This document shows, piece by piece, positions 5,529-11,477 of a stretch of DNA of 27,309 nucleotides. Both the position numbers and the translations under genes were made by a program. Source of the DNA: a virus; the IMG/VR virus record IMGVR_UViG_3300037225_000433, positions 1-27,309 of that record; one strand, given 5' to 3'. Numbering within the stretch: the stretch's first letter is position 1; the number at the start of each line of letters is the position of its first letter. Under the pieces are notes generated by a model that saw nothing but the letters and a program-made list of their open reading frames with translations, was not told where the DNA came from and ran no database searches.

Positions 5529-6540
5529 ACTAGTAAACACCTGCAACAAAGATGGCATTACAATTGCGTGTTTCTAATCTAAAGGACTTAGCAATACATA
5601 CGCCTGTGTTCCCGTTCTACGCTCACCGCCGCGCCGGAAGCATAGATCGGCCGCGCCGGAAGCACTCTGCCATAAGAGACAGGATCATCGCAGCATCGAA
5701 GCGCTAGGCCCATTGCCGTGGCATTGCAGTGTGCCATGCTCACAGCCTAGCGGCCTACTCTGCTGCCTTCCAACACTGGCACCTGTCAAGGTGTTCCCTA
5801 AGCGTATTCCGTACGCACCTAGATTCGACCTGAAGACGGAATACCAGCATAGAGCAGACAACAGGGACAGAACATGCACCTGCCAAGCCATCTCCCAGCG
5901 ATGTACCTAGCGTGTACCTTGGCTCGTAACTGCCGTCTATTCGATCCTTGCTCACTCGACGGTCAAGCCATGAGTGTTACAAGCTGTAACACCTAGCAGC
6001 CTCCCGACTTATCTGTTACAAGATGTAACACTGTAGCCGTCGCCACGGTCAAGAGACGGTGTTCCCAAGCCTTCGCTTTGCCTTCGCCCTGCCTATCCCA
6101 AAGTGAGCAAAGCACTTCGCCATTTATTCGCCCTGCTCAGACCTATGCCCATGCTCCCGCTCCTCTCCACGGGTTCCTCCCTTGCAGCACCATGGCAGCA
6201 CCATGGCGAATGCATGGCGAAAGGCCCGGCTCCCGACCTTCGCTATCCCTTCGCTTGGTGAGACAGTAACCTGATATCACCCGCACTGATATCAAGGACA
6301 TGCTAAGTCCTGTGCTTGCAACACCGCAGGAGAATCCATGCCTCTCCACCACGAGCTAAGTCCTTTGTTATGAGCAATGCGAACTCCAAGCGAACAGGGC
6401 GAAGGATAAGCGAAGGTAACAGCCAAGCGAGAGGCATTCTCAGGCCAGACGTTTACCTAGGGGCTATACGCTTAATGAGCCTTCTATCCAAGCGCTGGGG
6501 ACAGCTAGACTCAGGCGGCTCCCACAGGCACGGCTTCCCC
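5529..6540. other. 1 kb gene-free region with inverted repeats (possible origin or second structured RNA)
   Basis: No reading frame here has an SD or a plausible protein. Visible structure: a direct repeat CCGCGCCGGAAGCA near 5630 and 5651; a nested hairpin with CGCTAGG (5702-5708) pairing CCTAGCG (5746-5752) around TGGCA/TGCCA (5719-5736); CACCT-gtca-AGGTG near 5785; a nine-base inverted repeat GTATTCCGT/ACGGAATAC between about 5803 and 5844; two TGTTACA palindromes (listed separately); two copies of CAGCACCATGG in tandem near 6183; many TTCGC/GCGAA words between 6060 and 6430; and the palindrome TGATATCA twice (6272-6279 and 6287-6294). A cluster of such repeats between divergent transcription units is typical of phage control or origin regions. 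Confidence 0.4.
5974..6030. promoter_or_regulatory. Pair of TGTTACA-N3-TGTAACA palindromes, probable operator
   Basis: Two near-identical dyads, GTGTTACA-AGC-TGTAACAC (5974-5992) and TGTTACA-AGA-TGTAACA (6014-6030), have centres 39 bases apart. The odd spacer base is the only difference in the core. This is the form expected for binding sites of a dimeric repressor or partition protein; no such protein is seen in the window. Confidence 0.5.
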
Positions 6541-6569
6541 TTGACATTTCCATGGCGGTATGTTATAAT
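6541..6569 (+). promoter_or_regulatory. Consensus sigma70 promoter
   Basis: TTGACA (6541-6546), a 17-base spacer and TATAAT (6564-6569): a perfect match in both hexamers and spacing. The expected start is about 6576, giving the next gene a leader of only about 11 bases that contains the AGAGGA SD. Confidence 0.85.
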
Positions 6570-6586
6570 TTAAATAGAGGATATTT

Positions 6587-6892
6587 ATGCCAAGGAAAAG
6601 AGAACTGGATAGACTTCGAGAACGTGCTCGGCTTGACCCTGTGTTTGCTGCTGAGTGGAAAGCAAAGAAATTGGCTGAGGATAAAGCTAGGCGTGATGCT
6701 AAACTGACTCCAGATATTAGACAGAAGGAATCTACCGAGGCGCTGGTGCCGGACCACAAGCATGGCAAACCTCCGGTGCCTAGGGCATTGCTGTGTCCCG
6801 GCTGCAACTCGGCACTCGGACTACTCAAGGACTCCCCGGAACGCTGTGAAGCTGCTGCGGCATACCTGAGAAAATTTTTGGAACTCACATAG
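6587..6892 (+). CDS. Endonuclease VII-like protein lacking the first zinc Cys pair
   Basis: A 101-residue protein. Residues 55-95 match the catalytic half of the recombination endonuclease VII family (His-Me finger): DHKHG (D56, H57, H59), a CPGCN knuckle at 70-74 and the conserved ALGLLKDSPE. Full family members also have an upstream CxxC pair that completes the zinc site; here that region (residues 40-52) has no cysteine. The N-terminal 45 residues are a very basic helix. It may be a degenerate or minimal homing nuclease, or one that binds metal differently. The gene stands alone behind the consensus promoter at 6541; the SD is AGAGGA. Confidence 0.7.
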   Translation: MPRKRELDRLRERARLDPVFAAEWKAKKLAEDKARRDAKLTPDIRQKESTEALVPDHKHGKPPVPRALLCPGCNSALGLLKDSPERCEAAAAYLRKFLELT

Positions 6893-7061
6893 GCACGGGC
6901 TTGGGTCCGACTTGGTAGTATCCCGTACCTGAAGCACGGGAAGGTTAGGCGGCGCAACGCCTAGGAGCCTTCTAGGCGGATAAGCGCCTGAGCTTGGCAT
7001 TCCCGTACGGGAACATCCCGGTGTCACCGATCGGTTACTCCATGGAATGACACCGTACGGT
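6893..7061. promoter_or_regulatory. Palindrome cluster with CCGTACGG/CCGATCGG cores
   Basis: After the nuclease gene comes a hairpin CCCGT-N9-ACGGG (about 6932-6950), then alternating TAGGCG/CGCCTA words (6945-6989) that can pair in more than one way. These are followed by three ten-base perfect palindromes: CCCGTACGGG (7002-7011), ACCGATCGGT (7026-7035) and ACCGTACGGT (7052-7061). Their centres are 24 and 26 bases apart. Regular spacing and a shared CCG/CGG frame suggest operator sites for one protein. Confidence 0.45.
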
Positions 7062-7100
7062 AACTTTCCTTTGTTTTCTTAGAGATGGCAGGACAAGCCC

Positions 7101-7217
7101 ATGGCTAACCCATTGGAAATGCTAGGATATGCCACCTTTCAGAACATGGAATGCCAATCTCATTGTGAGAATAGTGACGCTTGCATCACATTTCCCACGG
7201 ATTGCCCTGAAAAGTGA
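7101..7217 (+). CDS. Possible 38-residue Cys-rich peptide
   Basis: ATG at 7101 after AGGACAAGCCC opens MANPLEMLGYATFQNMECQS and continues to a TGA at 7215-7217. The second half holds four cysteines (ECQSHC, DAC, DCPEK) with a spacing like a small metal or disulfide knot, which is unlikely to arise by chance in so short a frame. It lies just downstream of the palindrome cluster. The evidence is only moderate: the SD is weak and no family is recognised. Confidence 0.35.
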   Translation: MANPLEMLGYATFQNMECQSHCENSDACITFPTDCPEK

Positions 7218-7441
7218 TGTAGACTTCACATTGCCGGACCTGTGCTGGGCGGTTTGTTCTGCAAATCCCCTCGAATCAAGGAGTTTAGTGCGTGGGATGC
7301 CGGACATGGGTCCGGTCGTACCCTGCGTGGGTCCGGATAGCCCACAGCCTATCGCGGCACCGCGATCCCATAGCCTCCAGCCTGTTCATGCCGCGTGAAC
7401 ACCGGGGAATCCTGAACAGCTACCATGGCCGTGTTATTCTG
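7218..7441. other. Gene-free stretch with hairpins and TGTTCA/TGAACA repeats
   Basis: No gene seen. It holds a 16-base hairpin ATCGCGG-CA-CCGCGAT (7351-7366), GGGTCCGG twice (about 7308 and 7329), and an inverted repeat TGTTCA-N7-TGAACA (about 7384-7402) with a third TGAACA about ten bases further on. The last set lies some 40-60 bases before the next promoter and could be an operator. Confidence 0.35.
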
Positions 7442-7470
7442 TTGACGTGGTAACTTGGCCATGTTATAAT
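7442..7470 (+). promoter_or_regulatory. Strong sigma70-type promoter
   Basis: TTGACG (7442-7447), 17 bases, TATAAT (7465-7470): eleven of twelve consensus bases. The bases just before the -10 (CATGTTATAAT) resemble those of the promoter at 6541. It drives the endonuclease VII gene at 7489. Confidence 0.8.
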
Positions 7471-7488
7471 CATAGTTGAGGTGATCCT

Positions 7489-7884
7489 GTGGCATCTGCA
7501 ATGACGGAGTGGCGGCACAAGAACCCTGAACGCGCTAAGCAAGCGCAACGGGAATACGAGCGCAAGAACCGAGACAAAATCAACGCGAATAGAAAAGCAT
7601 GGCGCAAAGCCAACCCCGGCAAGATGCGTGATCAATGGCTGCAACAGCAGTATGGCGTCGGCACTGCTTGGTACAACATAGTGCTCGCCGCACAGAACCA
7701 CCGCTGTGCGATATGCAAACGTCACGAGTCTGAGTTCAAACGTGCTCTGGCTGTGGATCACAACCACACGACGCATAGGAACCGTGGTCTTCTATGCACG
7801 GCTTGCAACGTTCTTCTGGGCATGATAGAAAAGGCTCAAGTGCGCTGGGTCGACCTTCAGGAGTACTTGGCGAAGTATGCATGA
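7489..7884 (+). CDS. Recombination endonuclease VII family nuclease
   Basis: A 131-residue His-Me finger nuclease. C73-x2-C76 and C103-x2-C106 form the zinc site and D90, H91, H93 and N107 belong to the active centre (VDHNH, then RGLLCTACN). The first 60 residues are a basic helical DNA-binding arm. Family members resolve branched DNA in T4; short stand-alone versions such as this are often mobile homing-type genes. The start is GTG at 7489 because GAGGTGATCCT precedes it at normal spacing; the ATG at 7501 is too far from the SD. It is a fuller relative of the gene at 6587, and both have their own strong promoter. Confidence 0.8.
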   Translation: MASAMTEWRHKNPERAKQAQREYERKNRDKINANRKAWRKANPGKMRDQWLQQQYGVGTAWYNIVLAAQNHRCAICKRHESEFKRALAVDHNHTTHRNRGLLCTACNVLLGMIEKAQVRWVDLQEYLAKYA

Positions 7885-7885
7885 C

Positions 7886-7919
7886 TATGCGCAACATCCC
7901 AGCGCCATGGTTGCGCATA
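7886..7919. other. Ten-base-pair hairpin after the endonuclease gene
   Basis: TATGCGCAAC (7886-7895) and GTTGCGCATA (7910-7919) are perfect inverted repeats around a 14-base loop. There is no T-run after it, so it is not a standard terminator; it may protect the mRNA end or act as a protein site. Confidence 0.45.
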
Positions 7920-7973
7920 TCACCCGGTAGTTGCGTTTAAGAGAAAGTGACCTAGTAATTCTTAATGGCTCCT

Positions 7974-8013
7974 GTCACCAACTCTTGCACTTTTGGTGAC
8001 GCTGTGGTACACT
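7974..8013 (+). promoter_or_regulatory. Promoter with an inverted repeat around the -35
   Basis: TTGCAC (7985-7990), 17 bases, TACACT (8008-8013). The -35 is flanked by GTCACCA (7974-7980) and TGGTGAC (7994-8000), a seven-base inverted repeat that looks like an operator. The -10 context GTGGTACACTGGAA closely matches GTGGTATACTGGAA at 15178, hinting at co-regulation. Confidence 0.6.
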
Positions 8014-8065
8014 GGAAGAGTAAATCCGCCGATCCCCTTAGGGGACGAGCACATGGAGAATCACA

Positions 8066-8296
8066 ATGGCAAAGCAACAAGAAGTGAAGCAGTGGAATCG
8101 CGGTGAGTTGAAGACGTATGGTGCTGGGAACTCCCAGCTTCTGCTCGACTACCGCATAGCATTGATCGAAGCCTACAAGCTGGGCGAGGACATCAAAGAC
8201 CTGTATGGTGTCATCCCACCGAAGGCAATCTTCGACACGTTCGCCACAACAACTGAAGTCGAGCATCGCATCCACATCGGCTTGGTCATCAACTAA
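8066..8296 (+). CDS. Monocistronic 76-residue phage protein of unknown function
   Basis: MAKQQEVKQWNRGELKTYGA begins a soluble, mostly helical protein with DYRIALIEAYKLGEDIKDLY in the middle. The ATG follows GGAGAATCACA. It has its own promoter (7985-8013) and terminator (8302-8345), and a small TCCCC-TTA-GGGGA hairpin lies in the leader. A single small gene with a complete expression unit between two opposed operons is typical of a cargo gene that must be made independently, such as a regulator or a host-interaction protein. I recognise no family. Confidence 0.75.
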   Translation: MAKQQEVKQWNRGELKTYGAGNSQLLLDYRIALIEAYKLGEDIKDLYGVIPPKAIFDTFATTTEVEHRIHIGLVIN

Positions 8297-8301
8297 GAAT
8301 C

Positions 8302-8345
8302 GCCCCGGCTCCCTGCAAAGGGATGACCGGGGCTTTTGTTGTTTG
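8302..8345 (+). terminator. Rho-independent terminator
   Basis: GCCCCGG (8302-8308) pairs with CCGGGGC (8327-8333), with an inner TCCCT/AGGGA stem, followed by TTTTGTTGTTT. It ends the unit at 8066-8296. Confidence 0.85.
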
Positions 8346-8628
8346 TACACCTATGGCTTCACACTGCTCAGTAAACTGACAAGGTTCAGATAGCACTTCT
8401 GGTTTAGGCTATAAACCGCCTAACAGGCCATTAGGCGTTCTTCCGCCTAGCAGCAATGGGGCACACTCTGCACAATACCTCAAGAAAGTGTGTAATATAT
8501 GTCCCTTTACCGACTTTCCCAAACGCGAAACCTAGGCGTATGCGAAAGGTTTCTTGCGGGAACTGCTGGGGAAAATTCGGAGAGCCTTTGCGGCAGGACG
8601 CGGCTCGAGCCGAAGGGCAGTAGGTGCC
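8346..8628. other. Gene-free stretch with mutually exclusive hairpins
   Basis: No gene seen between the two facing terminators. CGCCTAA (8417-8423), TTAGGCG (8431-8437) and CGCCTA (8444-8449) allow two alternative hairpins that share the middle strand. The same TAGGCG/CGCCTA words occur at 6945-6989. Another CCTAGGCG lies near 8533. No promoter was convincing. Confidence 0.4.
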
Positions 8629-8669
8629 AAAAAAAAATGCCCCACAAAGGCGCGAGGCCAATGTGGGGC
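8629..8669 (-). terminator. Strong rho-independent terminator of the replication operon
   Basis: On the minus strand GCCCCACA (8669-8662) pairs with TGTGGGGC (8646-8639) and, after two bases, is followed by nine T residues (8637-8629). It lies ten bases after the last gene (stop at 8679) and faces the terminator at 8302, so the two transcripts are well insulated. Confidence 0.9.
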
Positions 8670-8678
8670 TTGTGTTCT

Positions 8679-8867
8679 TTAGTGTATGCAGCCGCCTTCT
8701 AGGTGATCGTATGCGAGTGCATTGTCTACCTCATCCTTCGTGATGCGGTACGTGTGCAGGCCATCCTCTTCGATCATGCTGATGATCATGGAGCCTCCGT
8801 TGGGAAGCACCCTGAGTTGCCGCGTGACTATGTCAGCGAGTTCTGCTAGTACTGGCTCTGTTACCAT
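8679..8867 (-). CDS. 62-residue hypothetical protein, last gene of the replication operon
   Basis: Begins MVTEPVLAELADIVTRQLRV after GAGGAGGAAC. A helix is followed by strands (SMIISMIEEDGLHTYRITKD) and an acidic helix ending in a Cys-His tail. The pattern fits a small alpha-beta domain. Overlaps the preceding gene by 35 bases. Function unknown. Confidence 0.65.
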   Translation of the reverse strand: MVTEPVLAELADIVTRQLRVLPNGGSMIISMIEEDGLHTYRITKDEVDNALAYDHLEGGCIH

Positions 8868-9033
8868 GTTCCTCCTCTACATGTTCTGTGTTCTCCTGTT
8901 CAAGAGCGTAGACGAACCGCTCAAGTTTTGAATTGGCTAAGGACAGGTCTACTCTTGCGCGTTCATACTCCACTGTGCACACCTTTACCCTGTCTATGAG
9001 CGAGCGCAAATCTGAGGCTTGGTCCTTGGTCAT
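8833..9033 (-). CDS. 66-residue coiled-coil protein
   Basis: Starts MTKDQASDLRSLIDRVKVCT at 9033, where the ATG shares a base with the upstream stop (TAATG); AAGGAAG lies upstream. Residues 5-50 have heptad-like leucines and alternating charge, predicting one long helix. The tail is polar. Function unknown; it may form a homodimer. Confidence 0.6.
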   Translation of the reverse strand: MTKDQASDLRSLIDRVKVCTVEYERARVDLSLANSKLERFVYALEQENTEHVEEEHGNRASTSRTR

Positions 9034-9518
9034 TAGAATGTCTTCCTTCCGTACCACCGCTCGCGCTGCCGTGTGGCTACGCTGAATGCGCTGAGGCATG
9101 CGTTTAGGTACTCCGCTAGGATTAGGTCAGGCGTGTTGCTGGTGTTCTCCACGGAGTGCTTGTTGATCAGTTGGCGCAAGTCCTGCTCAAACGCTGTGAG
9201 TACTGGACGTGTGTTCTGGTAAGGTTCTTGTGCCTTCTCCACCTGAACGTCGTGCCTTGGATCATTCCATGGCATGTATGGCCCCGGCTGTGCTACTCCC
9301 TCACCGAAGCTGACGATCCCTACAGTCTGCTTGGCAGTCCCTATGTAATCCGTTGGGACTTCTTGGTAACTGTCTGTGTGTTCGTTGTACTCCCAGCTTT
9401 TGTTGATGACAGGTTCGAACCGCGTGGTCTGAATGCGTGGTCCTTGTTCTTTCACCAACCCTTTGACTGGATAAGGCCCCAGCAAATCCTCATACTTGTT
9501 GTCTCCTACTTCACTCAT
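9033..9518 (-). CDS. Conserved phage hypothetical protein (SNTPDLILAEYL type)
   Basis: A 161-residue protein. The C-terminal 50 residues, with LINKHSVENTSNTPD, ILAEYLNACL and RERWYG, match a domain I know from many tailed phages of actinobacteria and others, where it is annotated only as hypothetical. The N-terminal 100 residues are proline-rich and less ordered. The start follows AAGGGAGAAAATAAC. Its place in the replication operon suggests an early role, otherwise unknown. Confidence 0.7.
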   Translation of the reverse strand: MSEVGDNKYEDLLGPYPVKGLVKEQGPRIQTTRFEPVINKSWEYNEHTDSYQEVPTDYIGTAKQTVGIVSFGEGVAQPGPYMPWNDPRHDVQVEKAQEPYQNTRPVLTAFEQDLRQLINKHSVENTSNTPDLILAEYLNACLSAFSVATRQRERWYGRKTF

Positions 9519-9519
9519 G

Positions 9520-9780
9520 TTATTTTCTCCCTTTGATTTTCACGAAGCGGTTCTTCTCCGCGTCGAACTCATAGCCGTTTGCTTCTTTGTGGCAGCGCAG
9601 GCACAGGCTGTCCACTGCGGAGTTCGCAGGGCACATCTTGCACTTGACACACTTGCCCAGTACAGGAGCATAGGACGTTGCCACGGACTCTGCGCCCTTG
9701 CAGATTACATCTGGCTCAGCGATCTCCTTAGTCTTCTTCGGTGGTGCTTCCGTCGTCCGCTTTACTAATCGTTTCGCCAT
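9520..9780 (-). CDS. Small zinc-ribbon protein
   Basis: An 86-residue protein; the start at 9780 has GGAGGAACAGA before it. The first 25 residues are Lys- and Arg-rich, and residues 52-75 hold CVKCKMC and LCLRC, a CxxCxxC plus CxxC arrangement for one zinc ion. The basic tail KIKGRK ends the protein. Nucleic acid binding is likely but the target is unknown. It overlaps the next gene upstream by 53 bases. Confidence 0.65.
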   Translation of the reverse strand: MAKRLVKRTTEAPPKKTKEIAEPDVICKGAESVATSYAPVLGKCVKCKMCPANSAVDSLCLRCHKEANGYEFDAEKNRFVKIKGRK

Positions 9781-9910
9781 TCTGTTCCTCCGGTGTACAC
9801 CAATTCTCCTCGCGCTCATGGATCAAGTCGCGGTAGTGCTCGGCTTGGGACTTCCGTGGGTCCATTCGATGGCGCAAATACGCATCTCCCCAACACTTCT
9901 CACATGCCAT
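9728..9910 (-). CDS. Conserved small phage protein (MACEKCW family)
   Basis: A 60-residue protein beginning MACEKCWGDAYLRHRMDPRK, with SQAEHYRDLI and WCTPEEQ further on. This layout is familiar from many phages, especially mycobacteriophages, always without a known function. The CxxC and later Cys suggest a metal site. The SD is AGAGGAGCACAAAT. It overlaps both neighbours in other frames. Confidence 0.7.
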   Translation of the reverse strand: MACEKCWGDAYLRHRMDPRKSQAEHYRDLIHEREENWCTPEEQNGETISKADDGSTTEED

Positions 9911-10166
9911 ATTTGTGCTCCTCTTTCTCACGTGTCTCACGTAGTTTTTTCGCAAGCCTGCGATAATACTCCAGCCTTGATAACCCTTTGTCCATACGGA
10001 TGCTCTCCTCGCGCTGGCAGTGGTCACACATTGGGATGCACGCACAGATGCTGCATGGGTATGCGCCAAGCGCTTTGCAACGCTGGCATACCGTGAATGT
10101 TGCTTTCAGGTCGCGGAGGAACACCAGCCACGAGCAGCGCAGGTAGTTCCTAAGGTTTTGTAGCAT
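9900..10166 (-). CDS. Small multi-CxxC protein
   Basis: An 88-residue protein; start at 10166 after AAGGAGTTGGACA. Residues 27-50 contain VCQRCK, CSICAC and MCDHCQ: seven cysteines in CxxC-type pairs, enough for a two-zinc or RING-like knuckle. The last 35 residues form a charged helix (EYYRRLAKKLRETREKEEHK). Possibly a nucleic acid or protein adaptor; family not recognised. Confidence 0.6.
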   Translation of the reverse strand: MLQNLRNYLRCSWLVFLRDLKATFTVCQRCKALGAYPCSICACIPMCDHCQREESIRMDKGLSRLEYYRRLAKKLRETREKEEHKYGM

Positions 10167-10572
10167 TGTCCAACTCCTTGTTGCACAGTTCATCGGCTTT
10201 TTCATTTCCTATTACACCATAATGACCTTTGCAGTGTTTAAGCACGTGACAACCCTGCACCAGCAACCCATACGCCTTGCTCATGAGCGGACGCAATTCA
10301 TCGCTGTTCACCTGCCAATTCTGATTCACTTGCTCGACCACCAACTTGGAATCACAATATGTGATCACATTGCGTGTACTGTGAGAGTAAAGCCACTCCA
10401 ACAAGTGGATGAGTCCCATATATTCCGCAAAGTTGTTACTCCGCAGTTCTGGACCAAGGTAGTAGGATTCGCTATGCAACTGCTCACCTTTCTCATTGTA
10501 CATAACCCAAGCACAAGAAGCCAAGCCGGGGTTCGACACTCTAACTGCACCGTCCGTGTATGCTGTCAGCAT
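10150..10572 (-). CDS. rnhA: Ribonuclease HI
   Basis: A 140-residue enzyme with the full RNase HI signature: D7 in YTDGA, E50 in NNFAEY, D74 in YCDSKLV, H117 in KGHYGVIGN and D127 in EKADEL. It cuts the RNA strand of RNA-DNA hybrids, here probably primers during phage replication. The length is standard for a minimal RNase HI without an N-terminal hybrid-binding domain. A strong SD, AAGGAGGAGC, precedes the ATG. It lies in the same operon as the DNA polymerase. Confidence 0.92.
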   Translation of the reverse strand: MLTAYTDGAVRVSNPGLASCAWVMYNEKGEQLHSESYYLGPELRSNNFAEYMGLIHLLEWLYSHSTRNVITYCDSKLVVEQVNQNWQVNSDELRPLMSKAYGLLVQGCHVLKHCKGHYGVIGNEKADELCNKELDNATKP

Positions 10573-10717
10573 GCTCCTCCTTCTCCGGTTCTACATAGAA
10601 CACGTGCTTGCCACTTCCACATCTGTATTTCTCCAACGGTGGCATATCTGAGTGCTCAGCATCCCTCGCCAGATACGCTTGGCTTGGGCAGAACGGACAG
10701 TTTAGATAAGCCAACAT
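10541..10717 (-). CDS. 58-residue zinc-ribbon-like protein
   Basis: MLAYLNCPFCPSQAYLARDA has a CxxC near the N-terminus and a single Cys with a His (RCGSGKHVF) 30 residues later, so the second half of the ribbon is C...H rather than CxxC. The start at 10717 has a GGGGAG close by, perhaps too close; an ATG at 10750 has no SD. It overlaps the RNase H start by 32 bases. Function unknown. Confidence 0.5.
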   Translation of the reverse strand: MLAYLNCPFCPSQAYLARDAEHSDMPPLEKYRCGSGKHVFYVEPEKEEHADSIHGRCS

Positions 10718-10932
10718 TTCTCCCCTATGGGAGAGTATGCATAGTCCCATGCATCGCAGAGGTAATCTATGGCCTCACCCTCGCGCTCTGTCATAGTATA
10801 CCCGATTTGCTTTGGGTAGATGACACCTCCCCGGCTGATAGAGCTGATAGTGAAGTTTGCTTTGATTACAGCAAACGCCTCTTGATCGTCACCGGGGAAC
10901 TTTGCTCGCAGTTCATCACTTGCTTGTGGCAT
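10702..10932 (-). CDS. 76-residue hypothetical protein
   Basis: Begins MPQASDELRAKFPGDDQEAF at 10932, where the ATG shares a base with the stop of the HNH gene (TGATG) and GGAGG lies 10 bases upstream. The middle is strand-rich (GGVIYPKQIGYTMTE) and the end is helical and acidic. A small soluble alpha-beta protein; family not recognised. Confidence 0.6.
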   Translation of the reverse strand: MPQASDELRAKFPGDDQEAFAVIKANFTISSISRGGVIYPKQIGYTMTEREGEAIDYLCDAWDYAYSPIGEKCWLI

Positions 10933-11477
10933 CAGAGTAAATCCTCCGCTATAAGTTTGTCGTACTTCGTTGGTGTGCTCCACGATCTAATCAGAGAGCC
11001 AAGCATCACCCACTCTTCATAGGTGAAGTGGTTTGACTTTGCTCGGTTGCAACGTGGGCAGCACACCACGCAGTTGCTGCGCGAGTATCCAAGGGAGTTG
11101 TTCTTGCGGTCCAAGTTGTAGGCAGAGCCGCGCACACCTTTCTTAATGTTTAGGTGAGGAACCCATGGAACCTTTGCTTCACAGTAGTGGCAGTCTAAGC
11201 CCACAAACTTCAAGTACTGCTTGTAAGACAAGTCAACCACTGCTCTTCCTTTAGAAGCCCTACACAGTAGGTTGTACAGAGCCTCATAAGGTTTCAGTTG
11301 ATTGTGGGCAGAATAACACCCAACGCAGGTGCTAGTCTTCCCTCTGTAAAGGTTAGACGTTGACATATCTGCGGTTCTTCCACATTTGCAAATGCACTTC
11401 CACTTGGGATGCCCATCTGAGTAATGACCTTTCCCAAGAATAGTCCAGTTTCTAAGTACATCTCCGACTTTAATCAT
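10932..11477 (-). CDS. HNH homing-type endonuclease
   Basis: A 181-residue protein. An N-terminal zinc module (C28, C30, C32 and C51, C54, with the intervening SNLYRGKTST) is of the kind that precedes DNA-binding modules in homing nucleases. The HNH core runs from about 95 to 147: CHYC (96-99), NLDRKNNSLGYS (121-132), NCVVCCPRCNRAK (135-147). It cuts DNA at a specific site and can spread by recombination. The gene starts by ATGA overlap with the end of the DNA polymerase gene; homing genes often sit next to a polymerase gene, as in T-odd and SPO1-like phages. A GTG three codons upstream is a weaker start. Confidence 0.8.
   Translation of the reverse strand: MIKVGDVLRNWTILGKGHYSDGHPKWKCICKCGRTADMSTSNLYRGKTSTCVGCYSAHNQLKPYEALYNLLCRASKGRAVVDLSYKQYLKFVGLDCHYCEAKVPWVPHLNIKKGVRGSAYNLDRKNNSLGYSRSNCVVCCPRCNRAKSNHFTYEEWVMLGSLIRSWSTPTKYDKLIAEDLL

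Noticed and set aside
5713-5910. Rightward 65-codon reading frame
   Set aside because: No SD, and it crosses two strong hairpins; composition is not protein-like.
6316-6573. Rightward 85-codon reading frame
   Set aside because: It runs through the consensus promoter at 6541 and has no SD.
7129-7398. Rightward 89-codon reading frame
   Set aside because: No SD; it overlaps the better-supported 38-codon Cys-rich frame at 7101 and then a hairpin.
10222-11022. Rightward 266-codon reading frame
   Set aside because: Lies antisense to RNase H, the zinc-ribbon gene and its neighbour, all of which have SDs and recognisable sequence. No SD of its own.
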